Source: JBDSTZ01 sp039927975
GTDB lineage: Bacteria > Pseudomonadota > Gammaproteobacteria > Burkholderiales > Burkholderiaceae_D
NCBI GenBank assembly: GCA_039927975.1
Contig: JBDSTZ010000597.1
Span: forward strand, 1 to 28,013
Reading direction: 5' to 3'
DNA length: 28,013 nt
Part shown: positions 16,363 to 23,931 of the stretch, one piece after another
Numbering within the stretch: position 1 is the stretch's first letter
Layout: every line of letters begins with the position of its first letter
The notes under the pieces: model-generated
The model's input: only the letters and a program-made list of their open reading frames with translations
The model's database searches: none
Told to the model about the DNA's origin: nothing
Translations under genes and position numbers: made by a program

Positions 16363-17376
16363 ATGCGCGCCACCGCGACCACCCGGCTGCCCCGCAGCGA
16401 ACTGGCCCTCACAAAGCTTGGCATGGGCTGCGCCCAGATGGGCGGCCTGTACCGCCCCACCTCCGACGAGGAAGCGCGCCTCGCCGTCGACGGCGCGTGG
16501 GAGCTTGGCCTGCGTTATTTCGACACCGCGCCTTACTACGGCTTCACCCTGTCCGAGCACCGTCTCGGCGCCGCTCTGCGTGAACGCCCGCGCGATGAAT
16601 TCGTCATCAGCAGCAAGGTAGGGCGCCTCATGAGGCCTGACCCCAGCGTGCGTCCCGGCGACAACGAGTGGGCCGAGCCGCTGCCATTCCGTCCGCATTA
16701 CGACTACACCCACGCCGGCATTCTGCGTTCGCACGAGGACAGCCTGCAGCGTCTTGGCACCACCCGCATCGACATCCTGTTCGTGCACGACATCGGCAGC
16801 ATGACCCACGGCGACCAGCACGCCCACTACTGGCACCAGCTGACCGCCGGCGGCGGCTTTCGCGCGCTTGAAGAACTGCGCGCCAGCGGCCAGGTCAAGG
16901 CGATCGGACTGGGCGTCAACGAATGGGAAGTCGTCCACGCCAGCATGCAGGAATGCGCGCTCGATTGCACCCTGCTGGCGGGCCGCTACACCCTGCTCGA
17001 ACAAACCTCGCTGTTTCCCCTGCTCGACGATTGCGCGCGCCACGGCAACGCCATCGTCATCGGCGGCCCGTTCAATTCGGGCATCCTGGCCGGCAGCAAA
17101 AAATTCAACTACGCCGACGCGCCGGCCGACATCGTCGCCCGTGTCGACGCCATCGACGCCGTCTGCCGCGCCTTTGACGTGCCGCTGCCGGCCGCCGCGC
17201 TGCAATTCCCGATGGCCCATCCGGCGGTGGTGTCCTGCATTCCCGGCGGGCGCGATCTCGGTCAGCTGACCCAGAACGCCGCCTGGTTCGAGCAGCCTAT
17301 CCCGGTCGCACTGTGGCACGAGCTGAAAGTGCGCGGCCTGATCGACGAACGCGCACCGGTGCCGGGAGAAGCCTGA
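16363..17376 (+). CDS. aldo/keto reductase, probable L-fucose/L-galactose 1-dehydrogenase
   Basis: A 337-residue NAD(P)-dependent aldo/keto reductase expected to oxidise L-fucose or L-galactose at C1 to the aldonolactone. ATG 16363 is chosen because AAGGAA lies 6 bases upstream; an in-frame ATG at 16297 would overlap the dehydratase gene. The catalytic tetrad is visible: Asp54 and Tyr59 in FDTAPYYG, Lys85 in ISSKVGR and His142 in LFVHDIG. D-threo-aldose (L-fucose) dehydrogenases and plant L-galactose dehydrogenases belong to this group, and both act on L-galactose-configured sugars. The stop overlaps the lactonase start (TGATG), supporting consecutive steps. Confidence 0.85.
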   Translation: MRATATTRLPRSELALTKLGMGCAQMGGLYRPTSDEEARLAVDGAWELGLRYFDTAPYYGFTLSEHRLGAALRERPRDEFVISSKVGRLMRPDPSVRPGDNEWAEPLPFRPHYDYTHAGILRSHEDSLQRLGTTRIDILFVHDIGSMTHGDQHAHYWHQLTAGGGFRALEELRASGQVKAIGLGVNEWEVVHASMQECALDCTLLAGRYTLLEQTSLFPLLDDCARHGNAIVIGGPFNSGILAGSKKFNYADAPADIVARVDAIDAVCRAFDVPLPAAALQFPMAHPAVVSCIPGGRDLGQLTQNAAWFEQPIPVALWHELKVRGLIDERAPVPGEA

Positions 17377-18203
17377 TGCGGATCGACGCCCATCAGCATT
17401 TCTGGCTGTTGGAAAATCGCCGCGGGTCGTGGCCGCCGGCCGAGCTGGCGGCGATCCACCGCGACTTCCTGCCGCCCGACCTGGCGCCCGTGCTGGCCGC
17501 GCACGGCGTGGTCGGCACGGTGGTGGTGCAATCGCTGCCGAGCATCGACGACACCCTGTTCATGCTGCGCCAGGCCGAAGCCACGGATTTCATTCTTGGC
17601 GTGGTGGGCTGGGTCGACCTCAAGAGCCCGAATGCGGTGCGCGACATCGCGCTTCTGGCCGGCGACCCGAAACTCAAGGGCTTGCGGCCGATGCTGCAAG
17701 ACCTTGAAGACGACAACTGGATCGACGATCCACTGCTCACCCCGGCGATCGAAGCGATGATCAGCCACGGCCTCGTGCTCGACGCGCTGGTGCTGCCGCG
17801 CCACCTGCCGGCCTTGCTCGCCTTTGCCGAACGCTTTCCGACCCTGCCGATCGTGATCGACCATGCGGCCAAGCCGGACATCGCCGCCGGCCGCATGGCG
17901 CCCTGGCAGGACGATATCGCCCGCCTGGCCAGACTGCCGAACGTGCACTGCAAGCTGTCTGGCATGGTGACCGAGGCGCGACCCGGCTGGCAGATCGCCG
18001 AACTGCGCCCGTACGCCGACCACCTGCTGGCGCAGTTCGGCGCGCGACGCCTGATCTGGGGCAGTGACTGGCCGGTGCTCAATCTGGCGGCCGACTATGG
18101 CCGCTGGATCGCCGCCAGCGAAGCCCTGCTGGCCGCGCTCGACGAAGTGTCGTTGCGCGCGGTGTTCGGCGCGAACGCGCAAAAATTTTACCGCCTCGGT
18201 TAA
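17376..18203 (+). CDS. amidohydrolase-family lactonase, probable L-fuconolactonase
   Basis: A 275-residue amidohydrolase (COG3618-type) expected to open L-fucono-/L-galactonolactone to the aldonate. The frame is open upstream, but ATG 17376 overlaps the previous stop, has GGGAG before it and begins directly with the metal motif MRIDAHQHFW. Other family landmarks are GWVDLKSP, KGLRPMLQDLEDDNW, VIDHAAKPDIAAG, HCKLSGMVTEA and the C-terminal WGSDWPVLNL with the conserved Asp. Relatives in L-fucose and L-rhamnose non-phosphorylating pathways carry out this hydrolysis. It is cytosolic; there is no signal peptide. Confidence 0.85.
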   Translation: MRIDAHQHFWLLENRRGSWPPAELAAIHRDFLPPDLAPVLAAHGVVGTVVVQSLPSIDDTLFMLRQAEATDFILGVVGWVDLKSPNAVRDIALLAGDPKLKGLRPMLQDLEDDNWIDDPLLTPAIEAMISHGLVLDALVLPRHLPALLAFAERFPTLPIVIDHAAKPDIAAGRMAPWQDDIARLARLPNVHCKLSGMVTEARPGWQIAELRPYADHLLAQFGARRLIWGSDWPVLNLAADYGRWIAASEALLAALDEVSLRAVFGANAQKFYRLG

Positions 18204-18214
18204 GGACGCTAAGC

Positions 18215-18544
18215 ATGGAACGGATGGGAATGGTCATCGGCCTGGTGCCCGACAAGATCGCCGAGTACAAGACGCTGCACGCGGCGGTGTGGCCGCAGGT
18301 GCTGCGCACGCTGGAGCGCGCCAACGTCAAGAACTACACCATTTTCCTGCGCGAGCCGGAAAACCTCTTGTTCGGCTACTGGGAATATCACGGCAGCGAC
18401 TACGCGGCCGACATGGCGCGGATCGCGGACGACCCGGAGACCCGGCGCTGGTGGACCTTCTGCGAACCGTGCCAGCTGCCGCTGCCGACCCGCGCCGAGG
18501 GCGAACACTGGGCGATGATGGAACCCGTGTTCCACATGGATTGA
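18215..18544 (+). CDS. L-rhamnose/L-fucose mutarotase (RhaM family)
   Basis: A 109-residue cytosolic protein of the RhaM (YiiL) mutarotase family, which interconverts alpha and beta anomers of L-sugars. Typical stretches are LVPDKIAEYKTLHAAVWPQVL, NYTIFLREPENLLFGYWEYHG with the family Tyr/His, DPETRRWWTFCEPCQ and the final MMEPVFHMD. AAGGA lies 8 bases before the ATG. In this setting it would supply the anomer taken by the aldo/keto reductase. L-fucose mutarotases of the FucU type are a different family, so this is a RhaM-type protein probably used for L-fucose or L-galactose. Confidence 0.87.
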   Translation: MERMGMVIGLVPDKIAEYKTLHAAVWPQVLRTLERANVKNYTIFLREPENLLFGYWEYHGSDYAADMARIADDPETRRWWTFCEPCQLPLPTRAEGEHWAMMEPVFHMD

Positions 18545-18583
18545 AGCTGTTTAAAAAATCGAGTTGATCACATTAGGACAAAC

Positions 18584-19330
18584 ATGAGCGATAGATTAAA
18601 AGGCAAGACCGCCCTGATTACCGCCGCCGGCCAGGGTATCGGCCGCGCCACCGCGCTGGCCTTCGCGCGCGAGGGTGCGCAGGTGATCGCCACCGACATC
18701 AACATGGAGCAATTGGCCACGCTCGAAGGCTGCCGCACCTACCGCCTCGACGTCACCGACGGCGCCGCCATCGCCGCGCTGGCGGCCGAAGTCGGTCCCA
18801 TCGACATCCTGTTCAATTGCGCCGGTTACGTCGACGGCGGCACCATCCTGCAATGCGAGGAATCGTCGTGGGACTTCTCGTTCGACCTGAACGTGCGCCC
18901 GATGTACCGCCTGATCCGCGCCTTCCTGCCCGGTATGCTGGAGCGCAAAACCGGTTCGATCATCAATATGTCCTCGGTCGCATCGAGCCTGCGCGCGGTG
19001 CCGAACCGCTTCATCTACGGCGTCACCAAGGCCGCTGTCATCGGCATGACGAAGGCGGTCGCCGCCGATTTCGTCACCACCGGCGTTCGCTGCAACGCGA
19101 TCTGCCCCGGCACCGTCGAATCGCCTTCGCTCAAGCAGCGCATCGAAAAACAGGCGGCCGACACCGGCCAGAGCGTCGCCGATGTCGAAAAAGCCTTCAT
19201 CGCGCGCCAGCCGATGGGCCGGGTCGGCAAGACCGAGGAAATCGCCGCGCTGGCGGTCTACCTGGCCTCCGACGAATCCGCCTTCACCACCGGCACCGCC
19301 CAGATCATCGACGGCGGCTGGTGCAATTGA
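18584..19330 (+). CDS. SDR dehydrogenase, probable 2-keto-3-deoxy-L-fuconate dehydrogenase
   Basis: A 248-residue classical short-chain dehydrogenase. The NAD site is TAAGQGIGRA, an acidic residue at the end of strand 2 (VIATDIN) favours NAD over NADP, NCAGYVDGG is the structural motif and catalytic Ser lies in INMSSVASS. Tyr145 and Lys149 form the YGVTK motif, and CPGTVESPSL follows the active site. The fold resembles the DHRS6/BDH2 type that includes 2-keto-3-deoxy-L-fuconate 4-dehydrogenases of the non-phosphorylating fucose pathway. It would oxidise C4 to a 2,4-diketo acid. AGGA lies just before ATG 18584. The hydrolase for the product follows directly. Confidence 0.82.
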   Translation: MSDRLKGKTALITAAGQGIGRATALAFAREGAQVIATDINMEQLATLEGCRTYRLDVTDGAAIAALAAEVGPIDILFNCAGYVDGGTILQCEESSWDFSFDLNVRPMYRLIRAFLPGMLERKTGSIINMSSVASSLRAVPNRFIYGVTKAAVIGMTKAVAADFVTTGVRCNAICPGTVESPSLKQRIEKQAADTGQSVADVEKAFIARQPMGRVGKTEEIAALAVYLASDESAFTTGTAQIIDGGWCN

Positions 19331-19373
19331 AGCGCCACCGAACACCCACTACCAATCAGACGAAAGCACTTCC

Positions 19374-20240
19374 ATGAAATTGATGCGATTTGGCCCCAAG
19401 GGCGCCGAGAAACCAGCCGCCGTTGACAGCCAGGGCGTCGTGCGCGACCTCTCCAGCGTCGTCGCCGACTTCAACACCGCCACCTTGGGCCGGGAGTCGC
19501 TGGCCAAGCTGGCCGCGCTCGACCTGTCGACCCTGCCGGCGGTAGCAACGCCGGGGCGCATCGCGCCGCCGTACGCGGGGCTGGGCAAGTTCCTCTGCGT
19601 CGGCCTGAACTACTCCGACCACGCCGCCGAATCGGGCATGGCGGTGCCGAGCGAGCCGGTGCTGTTCATGAAGGCCAGCAGCGCCGTCATGGGCTGCAAC
19701 GACGCTGTCGTGATGCCGAAGGATTCGAAGAAGACCGACTGGGAAGTCGAACTCGGGGTCGTGATCGGCACCACCGCGCGCTACGTCGACGAAGCCGACG
19801 CGCTCGATTACGTGGCCGGCTATTGCGTGGTCAACGACATCTCCGAGCGCGAGTACCAGCTCGAACGCGGCGGCCAGTGGGACAAGGGCAAGGGCTGCGA
19901 CACCTTCGGCCCGATCGGCCCATGGCTGGTGACGAGCGACGAGATCACCGATCCGCAGAACCTCGACATGTGGCTCGAAGTGAACGGCCGCCGTTTCCAG
20001 ACCGGGAACACCAAGACCATGGTCTTCGGCGTGGCCCACCTGGTGAGCTACATCAGCCGCTTCATGACGCTGTACCCGGGCGACATCATCAGCACCGGTA
20101 CGCCGCCAGGCGTGGGCCTGGGCCAGAAGCCGGACCCGCTGTACCTGAAGGCCGGCGATACCATGCGCCTCGGGATCGAGGGACTGGGCGAGCAGAATCA
20201 GACGGTGCACGCGTGGAATCCGGAACTGATCGACGGTTGA
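19374..20240 (+). CDS. fumarylacetoacetate hydrolase family, probable 2,4-diketo-3-deoxy-L-fuconate hydrolase
   Basis: A 288-residue FAH-family hydrolase expected to split 2,4-diketo-3-deoxy-L-fuconate to pyruvate and L-lactate (pyruvate and L-glycerate from the L-galactonate analogue). The start at 19374 gives the family opening MKLMRFGPKGAEKPA; upstream reading overlaps the SDR gene. FAH features are FLCVGLNYSDHAAESG, the metal ligands in DWEVELGVVIG and VNDISEREYQ, GKGCDTFGPIGPWLV, and MTLYPGDIISTGTPPGVG. It ends the catabolic gene block; a REP-like hairpin follows 31 bases after the stop. Confidence 0.85.
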   Translation: MKLMRFGPKGAEKPAAVDSQGVVRDLSSVVADFNTATLGRESLAKLAALDLSTLPAVATPGRIAPPYAGLGKFLCVGLNYSDHAAESGMAVPSEPVLFMKASSAVMGCNDAVVMPKDSKKTDWEVELGVVIGTTARYVDEADALDYVAGYCVVNDISEREYQLERGGQWDKGKGCDTFGPIGPWLVTSDEITDPQNLDMWLEVNGRRFQTGNTKTMVFGVAHLVSYISRFMTLYPGDIISTGTPPGVGLGQKPDPLYLKAGDTMRLGIEGLGEQNQTVHAWNPELIDG

Positions 20241-20270
20241 TCGTTCCGTTAGTTCGGCAAGAATAGGGCA

Positions 20271-20298
20271 CGTCGTTCCCGCCTGCGCGGGAACGACG
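20271..20298 (+). repeat. REP-like palindrome, copy 2, between hydrolase and ABC genes
   Basis: CGTCGTTCCCGC and GCGGGAACGACG are perfect 12-bp arms around the loop CTGC, the reverse complement of the loop in copy 1, so this copy is inverted. It lies within the operon and could stabilise the upstream mRNA or lower read-through into the transporter genes. Confidence 0.85.
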
Positions 20299-20330
20299 GA
20301 ACTGGTAGGGACGCAAGTTCAGGAGCGGTT

Positions 20331-21881
20331 ATGGGCAATGCATCGATAGTGGAGAAGGCGGAACAACCGGCGGCAGCGGCGCCTGGGCCGATTCTTTCGC
20401 TGCGCAATATCACCAAGCGGTTCCCCGGCGTGCTCGCGCTCGACGGGGTCAGCTTCGACCTGCGTCGCGGCGAAGTGCACGCCTTGTGCGGCGAGAATGG
20501 CGCCGGCAAGTCGACGCTGATGAAGATCCTCAGCGGCGTCCACCAGGCCGACGACGGCGAGATCGACTACAAGGGCGCAACGTGCAGCTTCCGTTCCAGC
20601 GTTGAAGCGGAGGCGGCGGGCATCGCCATCATCCACCAGGAACTGAACCTGATTCCGCACCTGTCGGTCGCCGAGAACATTTTTCTGGCGCGCGAGCCGC
20701 GTCGCGGTCCGTTCATCGACACCGCCCGCATGCAGGCCGGCGCGCGCACCCTGCTCGAACGCCTGAAAGTGGCAATCGACCCATCGGTGCTGGTCAAGTC
20801 GCTGTCGGTGGCGCAGCAGCAGATGGTCGAAATCGCCAAGGCGCTTTCGCTCAACACCGAAGTGCTGATCATGGACGAGCCGACCTCCTCGCTGACCGAA
20901 AGCGAGACCGTGCAGCTGTTCGCGATCATCAACCAGTTGAAGACCGGCGGCGTTGGCATCGTCTACATCTCGCACCGGCTCGACGAATTCCAGCACATCG
21001 TCGACCGCGTGACCGTCATGCGAGATGGTAAATATATCGACACGACTGTGTTCGCCGACACCAGCATCGACGCCATCGTGGCCAAGATGGTCGGCCGCAC
21101 GCTCGACGAGAAATTCCCCGAGCGGACCTCGGTCCCGACCGACGTCACCCTGCTCGAGGTGAAGGACCTGCACCGCAAGGACGTCTTCGGCCCGCTCAGC
21201 TTCAGCTTGAAGCGCGGCGAAATCCTCGGCTTCTCCGGCCTGATGGGCGCCGGCCGCTCCGAAGTGGCGCGCGCGATCTTCGGCGCCGACCAGCTTACCG
21301 GCGGCACCATCGCCCTGGGCGGCGCGGCGATCGAGGTCGGCTCGCCGATCGACGCCATCGAGCACGGCATCGCCTACCTGTCCGAGGACCGCAAGAGCCA
21401 CGGCCTGGCGATCCGCATGTCGGTCGCGGCCAACATCACGCTGACGAACATGCAGGCCGTCTCGAACCGTTTCGGCTTCATCGACTTCGCCGGCGAGGAA
21501 GAAGTCGCGCAGCGCTACATCAAGGCGCTCGGCATCAAGACGCCGACCTCCAGTCAGATCGCCAAGAATCTGTCGGGCGGCAATCAGCAGAAGATCGTCA
21601 TCGGCAAATGGCTGTTCCGCGATTCGAAGATCATTTTCTTCGACGAGCCCACGCGCGGCATCGACGTCGGCGCCAAGTTCGCGATCTACCAGCTGCTCGA
21701 TCAACTGGCGGCGCAGGGCATCGGCGTGGTGCTGATCAGCTCCGAACTGCCCGAGATCATGGGCATGACCGACCGCGTGGTGGTATTCCACGAGGGCGAA
21801 ATCACCGGCATCGTCAACACCCGCGAGACCTCGCAGGAAGAAATCATGCACCTGGCCTCCGGCCGCGCGGCGCACGCTTAA
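20331..21881 (+). CDS. CUT2-family sugar ABC transporter, ATP-binding protein (RbsA/MglA type)
   Basis: A 516-residue double-NBD ATPase that energises sugar import at the inner membrane. NBD1 has GENGAGKSTL, the signature-like LSVAQQQMVEIAKAL and Walker B VLIMDEPTSSLTE. NBD2 has the degenerate Walker A GLMGAGRSEVARAIFG usual for this family, LSGGNQQKIVIGKWL and IIFFDEPTRGIDVG. AGGAG sits 5 bases before the ATG. Permease and periplasmic binding-protein genes follow in order. By context the cargo is L-fucose, L-galactose or a close relative, but CUT2 specificity cannot be read from the ATPase. Confidence 0.92.
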   Translation: MGNASIVEKAEQPAAAAPGPILSLRNITKRFPGVLALDGVSFDLRRGEVHALCGENGAGKSTLMKILSGVHQADDGEIDYKGATCSFRSSVEAEAAGIAIIHQELNLIPHLSVAENIFLAREPRRGPFIDTARMQAGARTLLERLKVAIDPSVLVKSLSVAQQQMVEIAKALSLNTEVLIMDEPTSSLTESETVQLFAIINQLKTGGVGIVYISHRLDEFQHIVDRVTVMRDGKYIDTTVFADTSIDAIVAKMVGRTLDEKFPERTSVPTDVTLLEVKDLHRKDVFGPLSFSLKRGEILGFSGLMGAGRSEVARAIFGADQLTGGTIALGGAAIEVGSPIDAIEHGIAYLSEDRKSHGLAIRMSVAANITLTNMQAVSNRFGFIDFAGEEEVAQRYIKALGIKTPTSSQIAKNLSGGNQQKIVIGKWLFRDSKIIFFDEPTRGIDVGAKFAIYQLLDQLAAQGIGVVLISSELPEIMGMTDRVVVFHEGEITGIVNTRETSQEEIMHLASGRAAHA

Positions 21882-21906
21882 AAACAACATGGATTGGTAG
21901 AGACTG

Positions 21907-22890
21907 ATGAACGAGAAGCAGAAGGACTTGGTACAAAAATTCGCGGCGCTCGGCAGCCTGGCCGCACTCGTGCTGTTTTTCTCGATGACCGGCGAGGCTT
22001 TTTTCTCGGTCGGTAACGGCATGAGCGTGGCGCTGCAGGTCACCTCGATCGCCTATCTGGGCATCGCCGCCACTTGCGTCATCATCACCGGCGGCATCGA
22101 CCTGAGTTCCGGCTCGGTGCTGGCGCTGTCCGGCGTGGTGGCCGCGCTGATCGTCAAGGCCGGCTATCCGGTATCGGTCGGCATGGGCGCCGGCGTGGTG
22201 GTGGGAGGGCTGTGCGGCCTGGTCAACGGCCTGTGCATCACGCGTCTCAAGCTGCCGCCGTTTATCGCGACCCTCGGCATGATGCTCATCGCGCGCGGCG
22301 TCGCGCTGCAGATCACCGGTGCGCGTGCGATCTCCGGCCTGGGCGAAGAGTTCGGCGAACTCGGTAACGGTTCGCTGTTTCGCATCGTGCGCGAAACCGA
22401 CGGTCCGTTCCCCGACGTCGTCTTCCCCGGCATTCCCTATCCGGTGGTGCTGATGGTCGTCATCGCCATCCTGATCGCCATCATGCTCAAGCGGACCGTG
22501 TTCGGCCGCCATATCTACGCTGTCGGCTCGAACGCCGAGGCAGCGCGCCTGTCGGGCGTGAACGTCAACTACGTGACCATGATGACCTATGTGATCTCCG
22601 GCACCCTGGCCGGCCTGACCGGCTGCGTGCTGATGTCGCGCCTGGTGACCGGGCAGCCGAACGAAGGCGTGATGTATGAGCTCGACGCCATCGCCAGCGC
22701 CGTCATCGGCGGCACCTCGCTGATCGGCGGTATCGGCACCATCTCGGGCACCGTGATCGGCGCCTTCGTGATCGGCATCCTGCGCAACGGCTTGAACATG
22801 AACGGCATCTCCAGTTTCGTCCAGCAGATTATCATCGGCCTGGTGATCCTGCTGACGGTATGGATCGACCAGAAACGCAACCGGCGCTAG
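21907..22890 (+). CDS. CUT2-family sugar ABC transporter permease (RbsC type)
   Basis: A 327-residue integral inner-membrane protein with about eight to ten hydrophobic segments. Family landmarks include VIITGGIDLSSGSVLALSG, GLVNGLCITRLKLPPFIATLG, TVFGRHIYAVGSNAEAARLSG (the cytoplasmic loop that contacts the ATPase) and AIASAVIGGTSLIGGIGTISG. It probably works as a homodimer with the ATPase at 20331 and the binding protein at 22966. The start at 21907 follows GGTAGAGA. Confidence 0.92.
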   Translation: MNEKQKDLVQKFAALGSLAALVLFFSMTGEAFFSVGNGMSVALQVTSIAYLGIAATCVIITGGIDLSSGSVLALSGVVAALIVKAGYPVSVGMGAGVVVGGLCGLVNGLCITRLKLPPFIATLGMMLIARGVALQITGARAISGLGEEFGELGNGSLFRIVRETDGPFPDVVFPGIPYPVVLMVVIAILIAIMLKRTVFGRHIYAVGSNAEAARLSGVNVNYVTMMTYVISGTLAGLTGCVLMSRLVTGQPNEGVMYELDAIASAVIGGTSLIGGIGTISGTVIGAFVIGILRNGLNMNGISSFVQQIIIGLVILLTVWIDQKRNRR

Positions 22891-22965
22891 ATCGGTGCAA
22901 ATGGCAGCACAACCCGCCGTCTTCGAGACCGGCTCTTTTATAAACAACGAGACAAGAGGAACACC

Positions 22966-23919
22966 GTGAACAACTTCAAAAAGATCGCCGGACTCACGCT
23001 GGCTGCCAGTTTGTGCCTCTCGGCCCACAGCGCTTTCGCTGCCGGCAAGGAGATCGCCGTCATCGTCAAGACCAGTAATTCGAACTACTGGCAGAACGTC
23101 CAGAAGGGCGCGATGGCGGCCGCCAAGGCCACGCCCGCGTACACCATCACTTTCCAGGGACCGGCTTCGGAATCGGCCATCGCCGATCAGGTCAGCATGG
23201 TTGAAAACGCGGTCACCCGCAAAGTGGCCGGCATTGTGCTGGCCCCGTCCGATCCCGACGCGCTGATCCCGGCATTGAAGAAGGCGTGGGAAGCGCGCAT
23301 TCCGGTGGTGGTGATCGATTCGACGATCTCCGCCGGCGGCAAGAAGTACTACCAGTCCTTCCTGTCGACCGATAACGAAGCGGCGGGCGAACAAAGCGCC
23401 AAGATGCTGATCTCGAAGATCGGCACCACCGGCAAGATCGCCGTGATGTCCTACGTGGCCGGCGCCGGCTCCGAAGTGGGGCGCGTGGGTGGCTTCAAGA
23501 AGTACATCGAAAAGAACTCGCAGCTCAAGATCGTCGGCACCTATTATTCGCAATCGCAGATGGCGACGGCGCTGAACCAGACCACAGACATCCTGGCCTC
23601 GAACCCGGACCTGAAAGGCATCTTCGGCGCCAACGAGCCAACCGCCGTCGGCATGGCGCGCGCGCTGGTGCAAAGCGGTAAAGTGGGCAAGGTCGTGGCG
23701 ATCGGCTTCGATGGTAATGAAGACTTGAAGAACTTCGTCAAGAACGGTACGCTCGCCGCAACGGCGGTGCAGGGTTCGTATTCGATGGGCTCGATGGGCG
23801 TGAGCACCGTGGTCAGTCTGATCGAAGGCAAGAAGGTCCAGCCGGTCATCAACACTGGCGTGGTCATGGTCACCAAGACCAACGTCGATCTGCCGGAAGC
23901 GAAGAACGTCCTCTACTAA
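22966..23919 (+). CDS. periplasmic sugar-binding protein (RbsB type)
   Basis: A 317-residue substrate-binding protein with a signal peptide ending near residue 25 (SAHSAFA-AGKE). The mature part shows the type I periplasmic fold: IAVIVKTSNSNYWQNVQKGA, QVSMVENAVTRKVAGIVLAPSDPDAL, IPVVVIDSTIS and IFGANEPTAVGMARAL. The GTG start is supported by AGAGGA 5 bases upstream. TTTTATAAAC (about 22937-22946) in the 75-base gap could be a -10 element, and extra expression of binding proteins is common, but no -35 is clear. The ligand is inferred as an L-galactose-configured sugar from the neighbouring catabolic genes. Confidence 0.9.
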   Translation: MNNFKKIAGLTLAASLCLSAHSAFAAGKEIAVIVKTSNSNYWQNVQKGAMAAAKATPAYTITFQGPASESAIADQVSMVENAVTRKVAGIVLAPSDPDALIPALKKAWEARIPVVVIDSTISAGGKKYYQSFLSTDNEAAGEQSAKMLISKIGTTGKIAVMSYVAGAGSEVGRVGGFKKYIEKNSQLKIVGTYYSQSQMATALNQTTDILASNPDLKGIFGANEPTAVGMARALVQSGKVGKVVAIGFDGNEDLKNFVKNGTLAATAVQGSYSMGSMGVSTVVSLIEGKKVQPVINTGVVMVTKTNVDLPEAKNVLY

Positions 23920-23931
23920 GTCGAGCTCCCC

